A stretch of 64,000 nucleotides of DNA from Tricholoma matsutake. Its lineage: Eukaryota > Basidiomycota > Agaricomycetes > Agaricales > Tricholomataceae. The DNA is taken from positions 9,796,001-9,860,000 of the forward strand of contig AP026541.1 of NCBI GenBank assembly GCA_026075535.2, read 5' to 3'. The translations under genes were made by a program, and so were the position numbers. The notes under the pieces are model-generated. The model did no database searches, was not told the DNA's origin, and saw nothing but the letters and a program-made list of their open reading frames with translations. Shown here one piece after another: positions 10,295 to 19,539 of the stretch (position 1 is its first letter; the number at the start of each line of letters is the position of its first letter).

Positions 10295-11644
10295 CTAACC
10301 AGGCCCCTCCTCATGCTTCTTTGGGATGGGCATCTTTGTCTGTTTACCAAGGACACAAGATTCACATTTGGGTGGTTTCAAGGTGGATACAATGGGCGCA
10401 CCTGTGAGTTTCCCCTTTTTGGCCATGTCCCAGAGGGATTGGTAATTTGCATGGCCAAAGTGATGATGCCATGTCTCCAAAGTAGGCAGTTTGTGTACAG
10501 TGAAAGTGTGGTTGGTGGCAACAGCATGGAGGTTGAGTGAATGGAGTTTCTTGGATAATCGTGACCCATGTGCAACAAAAACACCAGTGGATTTATCAGT
10601 AATCCGACATCCCAAGTTATCAAAATGTGTTACCACATCTGAGTCATCCACCAACATGCCCACCAAAATAAGGTGGACCATCAAATGCAGGATGTAAAGC
10701 ACATTACATAATATGATTGATGTGCCCCAAGCTATCCTGAGTTTGATGTTGCCAATGCTGATGGGCATAATCAAAGTACTCCCCACACCTTTACCAGAAT
10801 GGGGTGGTGTTGAACAAAGAGTGATGAAGTCTCCCTTGTCGGGAGAAATGTGTACAGTTGCCCCAGAATCCACAATGAATGGGTAGTCATCCAGGGAAAG
10901 TTGTGATTGGCTGGTCTGGTTGAGTGGTTCAACAGTGAACACATCTTCAGCAGGGGTAGAGGTGTATTGATTCCAGTCAACCATGGTGGCCACCTCCTCC
11001 TTGATGACAACCCACCCTTCATATTCTACTTCCTGTAGGAATGGGGTCACAAGCTAGACCAGAAAATTCTGGGTGTGAAGCAGGGGGTGGATTAGTTTTG
11101 GAATCAATCATGACTGTAAATGCCCGCCCATTGACATCCTTCACCGTGACCAGGATTTTGGGAGTGTTGGATCCCAATGGCTTCTTCTCAAGTGCTAACT
11201 TATGGGTGGCTTTAGATTCTTTGATGGTTTTCCCTGCCATGCCTCCCCCAGCCTGAATCATTGTATGGAAAGTGCCTGTTGTAACAGCTGGACCTGGTGG
11301 ACAGGCCCCTCTTTCTGATGACAATCTTGGAGATTTTTCCAGTTGACGTTGGGTCCCTTTGTGATGTCGGTAAAAGGATGTTTGGAGGGGGAAATGCTAG
11401 AGGCAATGAAGGCATTCACAAGGCAGGAATTAGCCTTCCAGTTAGCGAGAGCACATGTTTCAGTGGACATGGGTTAATGAATATTGCCAGTCACATAGTC
11501 ATAAAGGCCATTCAAGGAAAGTGCAATAGTTATTTCTTTGCACCATTCTTTGTAGTTAGATTTGAGTTTGTCCAGTTTCTCACCAGAATATTGGACTGAT
11601 AATTTGATGAGGGAGATAGAAGGTGGACTGGATTCAGCAGTCAT
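10295..11644 (-). pseudogene. Ty1/copia gag-pol fragment (gag, protease, pre-integrase)
   Basis: Minus-strand frame from ATG 11644 (MTAESSPPSISLIKLSVQYS) with the copia gag pattern NYKEWCKEITIALSLNGLYD and, in other frames, ANWKANSCLVNAFIASSISP. From 11050 the protease motif FIVDSGATVHIS appears, followed by the gag-pre-integrase domain (WHHHFGHANYQSLWDMAKKG ... CESCVLGKQTK), an HHCC-type zinc module. It ends abruptly at KKHEEGPG near 10295, before the integrase core, RT and RNase H. Several frame changes separate gag from protease. A 5'-anchored relic; no 3' portion is in the window. Confidence 0.85.
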
Positions 11645-11744
11645 GGTGATAATTCCCAATAAGATAGCACAGAGAAGTGGCAAGCAAGAGGGCATTGAAA
11701 GACAAAGGGAAGAAGGGGAATGTGTTGGGAATCCCAATTCCATT

Positions 11745-12289
11745 AAGTTGTGATCCGAGAGCTAAGCGGTCAGACTGATCAAAAATGACATAGTAGCATT
11801 GGGTGGCTAGGAGATTTTCTACTGTCAGTCAAATACAATGGGAGTGGCCCATAACCTGTAGAAAGTCAATCCTAGAATAAGCAAGGCTATACTCAGTCCT
11901 TGTATAAACAACTATATTCAGTAAGTACTGTACCTAGAATAAGCAAGGCTATACTATAGGTACGGTAAGCAATCAATATAAATATATGAATACATCAATG
12001 CTCACCTCAGTCCTTGTATAAATGACTGAGGTGGCCAGGCATCTATCTACTGTATATATATGCTTTCTGTAAGATAAAGGGAGAAAAGGGAGAAAGGGAA
12101 GAAAGGTATCTACAATATGTTTGTACATATGCATCAAAGGGTGCATGCACTAAATATAGCACATGCATCAAGCATGTACTCGTGGTGTGTTTCTCAACAA
12201 GATACAATGAGCAAGACTACAATAATATGTGCTAAGTTCTGGGGTCCTAGTGTGAGATGCATGGGCACAGTTATTTGGCTGGTTATAAC
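11745..12289. repeat. Repeat-bearing stretch upstream of the copia relic (possible LTR remnant)
   Basis: Contains a direct repeat of about 23 bp (CTAGAATAAGCAAGGCTATA, near 11873 and 11935) and a second repeat (CAGTCCTTGTATAAA near 11895 and 12008), followed by TATATATATGC near 12054. The position next to gag fits an LTR or U3 region, but no second copy is visible. No gene seen. Confidence 0.4.
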
Positions 12290-12339
12290 CCAGACTGTCA
12301 GCACAAGGACCCAAATTGGGAAAGTTGCTGACAGTCTGG
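12290..12339. repeat. Perfect 14-bp inverted repeat (hairpin)
   Basis: CCAGACTGTCAGCA (12290-12303) and TGCTGACAGTCTGG (12326-12339) pair perfectly around a 22-nt loop. It could be a small foldback or transposon footprint. No promoter or terminator context is recognised. Confidence 0.7.
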
Positions 12340-12726
12340 TTCTGAGACTAAAAGGCAAGGAAGTCAATGTTTCACAGCCTTATGTTGACCATGTCCTTCT
12401 TGTCAACGGTATTATTTATGTATTTCTGTCACCCCCATGAGCCATAAGAACCTTGCTGAGCTTCAATGTCAAATGTCTTTTAAGGACTTCCCCCAACATG
12501 ATGTATGGGATTCGCATTCTGCCACCCCCTTGATAACTTTGGGTGGACTACCCAATGTTGCACCCAAAAAAAGAAAATAGAAGTGTGCTGGAGTGCATTT
12601 GGTGATGCACCACTCATATGTACTCACGGTATGATTCTCAACAGCATTGTCACTCTGTGTATCAGAAATGCATACATTGAGGATATTTTACATGGCCTTA
12701 CCCAAGTTGGCCCCAGAACCTGGTGA

Positions 12727-13608
12727 CTATAGATAGTTGTCCTTCATCCCCAAATTGGTAATGGCAGTCCCTTTGTGCATGATTTTGAATCCAAGATGTT
12801 TGTAGATCTCGGTCTGAAAGTAATTCATAATTCATCTCACTGCTGCTTAGGCCAGAGGATAACTAACATTGATGTCTGTACCACACTTGACAACCATCAT
12901 GGACTTGTCACTTGCCGCTTTCTTTGTGATTATCTCAACCAGCTGCTTGGCAGCACCCCGTCATTGGTGGTCTGGATGTACCACCAGGGTTTTCAAATCC
13001 CAAGAAGCATGCTTCTTGCCCTGACCAAATGCAGTTTCAGTAAAATGCCTGTATCTGGGTAAGAACTGAATGTGTGATGAGCTTTCTTTCCACAGGTGAA
13101 GTGATGTGAAGTGGACTCACCTCCATCATCCACCAATCCGACACTAACTTGCCAAGCATTCCCAACAGTGGCCCTAGGACCATCTCCTGCTCTTTTTTGC
13201 TCAAGTGGGGTTTAATGCATGATAGATAGATACAACAACTGATGCAACATATGTGCCATACATTATATGGTTTGGCCCAAATCACACTGTGCATCCAACA
13301 ATCTTCTGTGTGTCAGGAGTCTCAGCAATGTAGACCTCACCTGCTAACAAGCCGGCAATGACTGTTGACTTCCAAAATGGACCTATCAATTCTCTGGAGC
13401 TGCTGACTTGTTCCATTCTGATGACCATGGCAGTGAACACGTCTAGAACAGTCTTTTGAGATGAGTGCCACACCTATAGATGTTTATTGCTTACCTTCAT
13501 CAAATGCTGTGGCCAAAATGTTTTTGATATCACTTATTTCAGGGATACCTTCCAACTTTAAAAGGCTCTCTTTGTCCTCTGGGAGCAATCACAGGCCTGA
13601 ACGATGCA
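12727..13608 (-). pseudogene. GNAT-type N-acetyltransferase pseudogene
   Basis: Minus strand from ATG 13608 (MHRSGL then a stop), continuing LLKLEGIPEISDIKNILATA, a 20-odd bp intron-like gap ending CTATAG, then VFTAMVIRMEQVSSSRELIG and ETPDTQKIVGCTVWFGPNH. The acetyl-CoA loop region reads LVVHPDHQ(stop)RGAAKQLVEI near 12950, and the C-terminal element IYKHLGFKIMHKGTAI ends at the TAG at 12727-12729. This is the order expected of the GNAT fold, with the Q/R-x-x-G-x-A loop partly kept. At least three in-frame stops and a frameshift show decay. Related small GNAT genes are common in Agaricomycetes; the substrate is unknown. Confidence 0.7.
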
Positions 13609-14890
13609 TAAATAAGACCAAAAGATTGAAGCACTTACCCTTGGAGGCTATGATTTGTCAGACATGGAAGGTAGGAGCAGGATTTGATGACATGGTGCTA
13701 ATGCAGTTGACGTTGAATGCCTGGAGCCTTGGCAGATGTTGAACTTTTATGCTATTGTACCGCCATCTTGGTGTATTATTATGAAGATGTCATCATGTCA
13801 CAATGTGCAGAAGTAAACAAATTGTGGTTCAGAACTTCTGGAAGTGGTATTATGCTGTTTGGTGGCAGCATATGGAACAGCATGTGGTGGATCTGTGGAT
13901 CTGTTCCTCAGGATAATGCACATGCATTTTTTTTTTTTTTCTTTTCCGAATTATTCTCTATTGTGGTGAACCATATGTAAGCAATTAATTATGTACAGTG
14001 GTGTCTGTTGTCTGTAGTCTTCCAATGGGAGTTCATTGTCATCAGCTTGAAGATGCCAACTGGTGGGATCTCAAGCACTGTTGGCACAGAATAAGTGGTT
14101 CAAGACCGGGTGTAGGGCAGGTTGTGTGTCATTCTTCACTCATCTTCTTCCTCCCCATTGCTCCTTCTCTAATGTGGGTAAGTCACCAAAGGTGGTCTGT
14201 AATCGTCCTGTCTCCGCAATGTATGTGAATAGTGTGTGTAGGGTTTTGGCAGTGCACATGCATTTAACCTTGCTTCGATACCCAAAGTCAGCGACAATTC
14301 AATCATCAAAGTTTGCGATAGCTCTTTGACATATCTAAGCACCACAGCAAACATCGTGTTGCAGGCACCCCTTTTGGTTAGTCTACATCATGTGGCAACC
14401 TAACCATTTTTTTGAAAACGGTCTACAATTTTGCAGTTAGCTGGAAGGTTTCAGCACATCAGCTGCAACTTCTATCAGATCAGCCATGCCTTGTGGAACT
14501 AGTCACGGAGTGCTCAACAACTCCATGGGTCAAGGCAACATCATGAAGAGGGCGTATGATACTTACAATGAGTTTTCTGCTGCTTCAAGTTCTTTGCTCA
14601 GAATCAGAATGAAGACCCTGAGCCTAATATTCCCAGTCTGGTATGTACATAAAGTACTTCTTGTATAATTATGCATTGTGGAAGAGCACTGAATCTCGAT
14701 ACCATCAGCTAGCCATAACCTGCATGGCCTTCCAATTACCAGTCCTGACAGTTCACAGTGGGCCCATGCATGCACTTGGTGGAATCAAATAAGATCGAGT
14801 GTGGACTCTATTTTAGTCTTCAAATCAAGTTAGGCTACTATCACTTACTGAGTGTTTTACCACAGGTACTAGTGTTTCCCCACCACACTG
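13609..14890. other. Decayed sequence, no supported gene
   Basis: Scattered short ORFs (for example 14486-14668, MPCGTSHGVLNNSMGQGNIM) with intron-like GT..AG signals but no recognisable domain. A poly-T run lies at 13927-13940. It may be remnants of one multi-exon gene. Confidence 0.3.
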
Positions 14891-14979
14891 ATAACACTTT
14901 CTAAGCCCCAAAACATCTCCAACCATCTTCAAATTGACGATCTGAGAGGTTATAAGTATTACAAACATTCCTTATAATA

Positions 14980-15580
14980 AATAAAGATTGTGATCCCACA
15001 CACTCGCATTTTGGGCAAGGGTGGGGCAGTTGTGGGACCAAACAAGGGAGGGGTGTCACCAGGAGAGCAGTGCCAAGAGAGAAAATATCCCCCTCCATCT
15101 CGCATTTGGAGTGAGGGAGGGGGTGGTGGTTGATGGGAACAAGAAGATCCCCTCCACTCACATTTGCAGTGAGGGATGGGGTGGAAGCAGTGGGTGTTGA
15201 CTAGAACAAAACAGAACAACCCTCCACCCACAATTGCAGTGAGGGAGGGGGTGGGGGTGGTCGGTGTCAACTAGAACAAAACATGATAACCCTCTGCTCA
15301 CTTTTGGAGTGAGGGAGGTGGTGGTGGTGGCGATGATCAATGCCAGGTCAAATTGTTGGGGCAACATGCAACATCTTACCCCAGGAGAACAAGATGAACC
15401 CCTCCACTTGTGTTTGGAGCAAGGGAGGAGGCAGTGATGGTCAGTGTTGACCAGAGTGAAACACAAGAACCCCCCCTTCACTGTTGGAGCAAGGGAAGGG
15501 GTGGTGGCAGCTGGTGTTGACAAGAAAGAAACAAAAGCACCCCCCTCACTATTGGAGTGAGGGAGGGGGCAGTGGTGGTC
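14980..15580. repeat. Tandem array of CCCTCC...GGAGGG hairpin units
   Basis: About eight successive units, each with a C-rich arm, a short spacer such as CTCACATTTGCAGTGAG, and a G-rich complementary arm (for example near 15091, 15151, 15222, 15289, 15389, 15470 and 15541). Unit spacing is 60-100 bp with diverged linkers (GGTCRGTGTYRACYAGARYR). Each unit can fold on itself. Similar hairpins recur at 18000-18270, 44040-44190 and 48720-48890, so this belongs to the cargo family described in the findings. Confidence 0.75.
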
Positions 15581-15699
15581 CCTGTCTTTGTCGTTGTCCT
15601 CACCCTCTGTCATCTGTAGCACCTGTGGTCCACCCTGCAAGCAGTTGCTTGCAGTGGCAGGTATGGGTGCTGGGTCATCCGTCATTGGCAGAGGGGGGG

Positions 15700-16100
15700 C
15701 TTGGTGTCACCCTGTCCTCGTCCTGTCTTTGTCCTCTTTGTCCTTGTCCTCTTCCTCCTCCTCTTCCTCCTCCTCCTCCTCCTCCTCCTCTTCCTCCTCC
15801 TCCTCATTGTCCCCCTCTGCCTCCTCTTCCTCCTCATTGTCCTCCTCCTCATCCTCTTCCTCCTCATTGTCCTCATCCTCTTCCTCTTCCTCCTTATTGT
15901 CCTCCTCCACCTCGTTGTCCACTTCCCCATCATGTTCCTCTTCCTCATCATGTTTCTCTTCCTTGTTGTCATCTTCTTCCTCATTGTCATCCTGTTCCTC
16001 ACCATTGTCATTTCTCTGTGCTCTTCCTTGTTGTTGGTCTTTGTCCCCTGGTCCCCTTCATTGTCCTTCCTCTCATGGTTGGTGTTGGTGTCATCCCATC
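15700..16100. repeat. Low-complexity (TCC/TTC)n tract
   Basis: Imperfect CTCCTC/TTCCTC microsatellite, densest at 15745-15900. It opens long spurious reading frames on both strands (Ser/Leu/Pro-rich on plus, Glu/Arg-rich on minus) that should not be called genes. Confidence 0.85.
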
Positions 16101-16722
16101 TTGTTGTTGTTGTTGTTGTGCCCTCTCTTTGTCTTCACCGTGCCACTTCCACCCCACAAGCAGCAGCTCATGGCAGTGGGGGTCTGGTGGGTGGGTGCTG
16201 GTGGTTCTTGTCATCATCTTCACCTTGCTGTCTGTCCCTTTCCCTGTCTGTGCCCTGTTGTCCCTGTTGTCAACTATCATCCCATTGTTTTGTTGTCCTG
16301 AATCCTGATCCATTATCCAACCTGTCACCAGGTGCTCGCAGCAATGGTGTGGGTCTGGGTCTGCCTTCTTGGCACCATCTTGCAGTAGATAACATAGATA
16401 GAACCTAAACAAGACAAATAAAAATATTAGTTAGTTGAAAAGAAAAGAAAAGAACTTTAAAAAAAACATTACATAGGGCCCTATGTGGTTGGTTTGAGTA
16501 CTTTACACTCCCCCACCTATTCCAGTTGGATTCTGGTTCGTCCGACTGGAATTTCCAGAATTTCTGGAATCCAGTGGAATTTTTTTTGTATGTAGTTTTC
16601 CCTATGCAGCACAATTCCGGTCAGAATAAGGATCCAATTTACAGCCAGAATCCCCAGAATCTGACCAGACTCATCACAACCGGAATAACAGGAATAACCG
16701 GAATGCATGTGCTTTCCCAAAT

Positions 16723-16806
16723 AAAAGTTCAACACACATCAAGAATTGAACACTCGACCTTGGGTCTGCATACATAACAGCATGCTTAACCACTGAGCTA
16801 CCAAGC
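16723..16806 (-). ncRNA. tRNA-like pol III module (copy C, left)
   Basis: On the minus strand, A box TAGCTCAGTGG (16800-16790) fits TRGYNNARNNG and B box GTTCAATTC (16751-16743) fits GWTCRANNC. A TTTT run follows at 16726-16723. It points outward, towards the element's left end. It reads like a tRNA-derived SINE head; a paired acceptor stem is not evident, so a functional tRNA is unlikely. Confidence 0.6.
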
Positions 16807-17078
16807 AATTATTCTTGGGCATACATTTAATACTTTTATTACCCAATCAAGGTACGTAGTTAATCACAGCCATTAACAGAATAATTAATAAGTATGCATA
16901 CACATGACACGTGACACGTGACTGCCAGCTCACAACCACCACCACCACTGTCGCCAATGCCGCCTCCTCCTCCTCTCCACTCTACCACCACCACTGCGTG
17001 CGCACCCACCACCACCATTCCCATGCCCAATGCCACCATCACCACCACCTTCAAACGAGCCAACTGGACGGAACGCGG

Positions 17079-17638
17079 GCCCAAACGATGCATATCATGT
17101 CATTTGGGGCCTAAGTATGTTTTTTTTCGTTTGGTTCTTGTTTTTTCATACTAACTAACTTGTTTCGTTTGCTTTATAGGTTCTACTCAACTGCCAGACA
17201 TAACATGGGCCCAAACGACGTGATTGGACAGAACACAGGCCCAAATGATGCAGATCGCGTCGTTTGGGCCCTAAGTAAGGTTTTTTTCATTTGCTTTTTG
17301 TTTTTATAAACTAACTAACCCTTTTTTTAGCTTTCTAGGTTATAATCTACTGGCAACAATGCCACCACTTGCAAACGAGCCAACGCAGGCCCAAATGACG
17401 CAGATCGTGTCCTTTGGGCCCTACGTAAGTTTTTTTCATTTGGTTTTTGTTTTAATAAACTAACTAACTCATTCTTTTAGTTTTCTAGGTTATAATCTAC
17501 TAGTAACAACGCCACCACCTGCAAACGAGCCAACATGGGCCCAAACAATGCAGATCGCGTCGTTTGGGCCCTATGTGAGTTTTTTTCATTTGCTTTTTGT
17601 TTTTATAAACTAACTAATTGTAATTTATTGCTTTTTAG
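17079..17638 (+). repeat. Four tandem hairpin-plus-intron units (~150 bp period)
   Basis: Each unit has a palindrome (left arm like GGCCCAAATGATG, short loop CAGATCG, right arm like CGTCGTTTGGGCC). A 5' splice-like site follows at once (GTATG, GTAAG, GTAAG, GTGAG at 17115, 17275, 17425, 17575), then a pyrimidine-rich segment with CTAACTAA(C/T) as branch site and a 3' AG at 17179, 17338, 17488 and 17638. The intron-like parts are 64-65 bp each. Exon-like spacers contain GCAAACGAGCCAAC. No long ORF crosses the units. Single copies of the same module occur at 41310-41361, 43326-43391, 46836-46891 and, reversed, at 16405-16472, 49621-49687, 55655-55717 and 55958-56010. Confidence 0.8.
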
Positions 17639-18365
17639 GTTGTATACTACTGGGGACGACCTGCCACGACAAAAAATGTGCAACCCATGCCCACGCCCAC
17701 CCAATCCCCTCCTCCCCATTCAAATGGGATGTGAGGCTGTTGACATGGGCTAGGAGGGTGCAGAGGGATGCCAGGAGACCCCGGAAGGGGGGTACCTGCC
17801 TAGTAAGCACCCACCAACCTCTGTACTCATGCCATGTCGCACTGATGCGCCCAAACCCCCCCCCCCCAAAAAAAAAGAAGAAAAAAACAGAAATCCAGAC
17901 AGGGGATGACAGCGACGAATGACGACAAGCCACCCACCCCCAGCCTCATGAGCAACTGCTCATGGGGTGGATCGTGGGTGGAAGGACAGACAACAGTGGG
18001 GTCGCGTCCCCTCCCCCTCCCCCGCACTTCGTGTGGGGAGGGATTTTTTTTGTATTTTTAATTATTTATTAGTATTGTGCCCCCCCTCCCCCATTTTGCA
18101 TGGGGGAGGGATTTTTTTCTTCATGTTTTTACCTCCCCCCTCGCATTCGGCGCAAGGGGTTAGCTTTTTATGTATATAAATAAAACTCCCTCTCGCATCT
18201 TGTGAGAGGGAGGATTTTTTGTTTATGTATATAATTACAATTATCCCCACTCCCTTGCATTCAATGTGAGGGATGTGGTTAATTAAAAAAATTTGATCTT
18301 AACTACTTCGAAAAAAATTAGAGTGTCATGAATAAACATTATATTACTATCTAATAATTCTCCTG

Positions 18366-18460
18366 TGGCTCAACTGGTTAAGCACACATGTTTGGTTTGT
18401 CATGTGATCACTCTAATCAAGATGTCTTGAGTTCAATCCTTACTCTGCACAAATATATTT
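18366..18460 (+). ncRNA. tRNA-like pol III module (copy C, right)
   Basis: A box TGGCTCAACTG at 18366-18376 and B box GTTCAATCC at 18431-18439, both matching consensus, with TTTT at 18457-18460. Transcription would run outward to the right end of element C. The A-B spacing (54 nt) is long but within the known range for pol III genes with a long variable region or insert. Confidence 0.65.
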
Positions 18461-18534
18461 TGTAGGCACTTTGACAACTTAAGACTTGAAATTTGACTAT
18501 CCATTAGGGTATATACTCTAAGTTGAGGATCTGG

Positions 18535-18690
18535 AGTAACCAGAATCTGGTCGGAATAACTGGAATAACTGGACTCCAATTGGAATAACTGGACTCTGAC
18601 TGGAATAACTGGACTCCAACTGGAATAATTGGACTCCAACCGGAATAACTGGACTCCAACCGGAATAACTGGACTCCAACCGGAATAGGT
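18535..18690. repeat. Subterminal minisatellite, ~18-bp unit, of copy C
   Basis: About seven head-to-tail copies of a unit like GGAATAACTGGACTCCAA between 18548 and 18685. The related motif appears inverted once at the left end (CTATTCCAGTTGGA), so these probably are subterminal protein-binding repeats of the element. Confidence 0.75.
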
Positions 18691-18981
18691 GGGGGAGGGT
18701 AAATTACAGGTTGGTTTGCAGCATTAGTCAACATGGGCATGGGCATGGGAGTGGTGGTGGTAGAGTGGTGGTGGTGAATCTAGTAATGGAAAGGAAGGTG
18801 GCAATGTTGATCACGGGTGATGCGGCAATGGTGTCATTCTTTATCTATATTTACTCATTTATTTATAGTAACCATCTGTTCATCCATGGATACCACCCAT
18901 GTGATATCCATATCCATTGCCATCCATCCATATATGGTATCCATGGATGGTCATCCAGATCACAGCCATCCATGGCAGTCC

Positions 18982-19516
18982 CTAGATGCTATCATTCAAT
19001 GGTGTTGCCCCACCTGGGGGTTGTAGAATTGAGAATTCAATGTCAGTAATCAGGGGTTCAGGTCTCTTCTTGAAGATGGCATACAGGCAAAAAGTGAGGG
19101 TCAAGGTCATGGCTGTAGCCAGGGTTGAGCCAATTGTGATAGCAATGACAATGATCAGGGTGTACATGGCTGTGTCTTGTGTTTTGTCATTAGATGTCCC
19201 TCCTTTAAGCATTGCCATATGGTTCTCCCATGATGTTTCCCATGGCACCTTCATCAAAGTTGTCATATTCCAGGTCATCACATGCCCAGTCTCTCTCTTC
19301 TTCTTCTTGATTGGATCTTCTGTTAGTCCAAAATCTCTCCAGGCAGCTGCTAGGGTAATGTCCAGGTCTTTTTTTCCCACAGTATCTGCAAATGAACATT
19401 TTGCAGATCAGGCCATCAATGAAGGGTTTGGAGTGAGGACCAGAGAATTTGGTTGAGAATATGTGCAAACAGGCCATTTTTTCCAACATTCCTTGTATTG
19501 GTATCATCGACAACAT
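18982..19516 (-). pseudogene. Small membrane-protein gene, hypothetical, possibly broken
   Basis: Minus strand. An N-terminal piece has a Cys-rich segment (ICKMFICRYCGKKRPGHYPS) and an acidic stretch (DDLEYDNFDEG), ending in one frame near 19205. Another frame continues from about 19210 with a single predicted membrane helix (YTLIIVIAITIGSTLATAMT) followed by a basic cytoplasmic stretch (FKKRPEP) and a tail ending near 18982. I see no convincing intron between the two, so a frameshift is possible. Family not recognised. Confidence 0.35.
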
Positions 19517-19539
19517 CTGCTACCCAGCTTTCCAGCTTA

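Larger units (their letters stand above)
16497..18708. mobile_element. TIR element, copy C (CTCCCCCACCTATTCC ends, ~10-bp TSD)
   Basis: Left end AGTACTTTACACTCCCCCAC and right end (reverse complement) TGTAATTTACCCTCCCCCAC, continuing CTATTCC on both sides. Flanked by the direct repeat GGTTGGTTTG (16487-16496 and 18709-18718). No transposase ORF. From left to right it holds a leftward tRNA-like module, a CAC-rich lead, four intron-plus-hairpin units, an exon-like block, GAGCAACTGCTC and CCCTCC/GGGAGG hairpins, a rightward tRNA-like module, and a TGGAATAACTGGACTCCAA minisatellite forming the right subterminal region. TSD length and long degenerate TIRs are compatible with Mutator-like elements, but that class is an inference. 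Related copies: 42663-44607 and 48286-50349. Confidence 0.85.
14930..18980 (-). mobile_element. Hairpin/intron cargo element (minus orientation), split by element C
   Basis: Flanks of element C rejoin across its target duplication. Read on the minus strand, the unit has a CAC-rich lead (18780-18720), then ACATAGGGCCCTATGT followed by an intron-like segment (16472 down to 16405: GTAATG, CTAACTAAT, TTTAG), then GCAAGCAGTTGCTTGC-type hairpins, the TCC tract and the hairpin array. The order matches the cargo of the other copies. Its outer ends are uncertain: ATCCATGG-type inverted repeats at 18885-18975 could be one terminus, but I found no matching left end or target duplication. Confidence 0.45.

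Noticed and set aside
10130..10300. Small hAT-type MITE at the truncated end of the copia relic
   Set aside because: CAACACTA-like border present on one side only; no matching left end or 8-bp duplication found.
15484..16412. Long overlapping ORFs on both strands (up to 274 codons)
   Set aside because: They are readings of a TCC/TTC microsatellite and hairpin repeats: Ser/Pro/Leu-only or Glu/Arg-only composition, no domain, and all frames open at once.
17230..17580. Protein gene with four small exons
   Set aside because: Splice sites look good, but exon-like parts have stops in all frames and unit lengths do not keep a frame.
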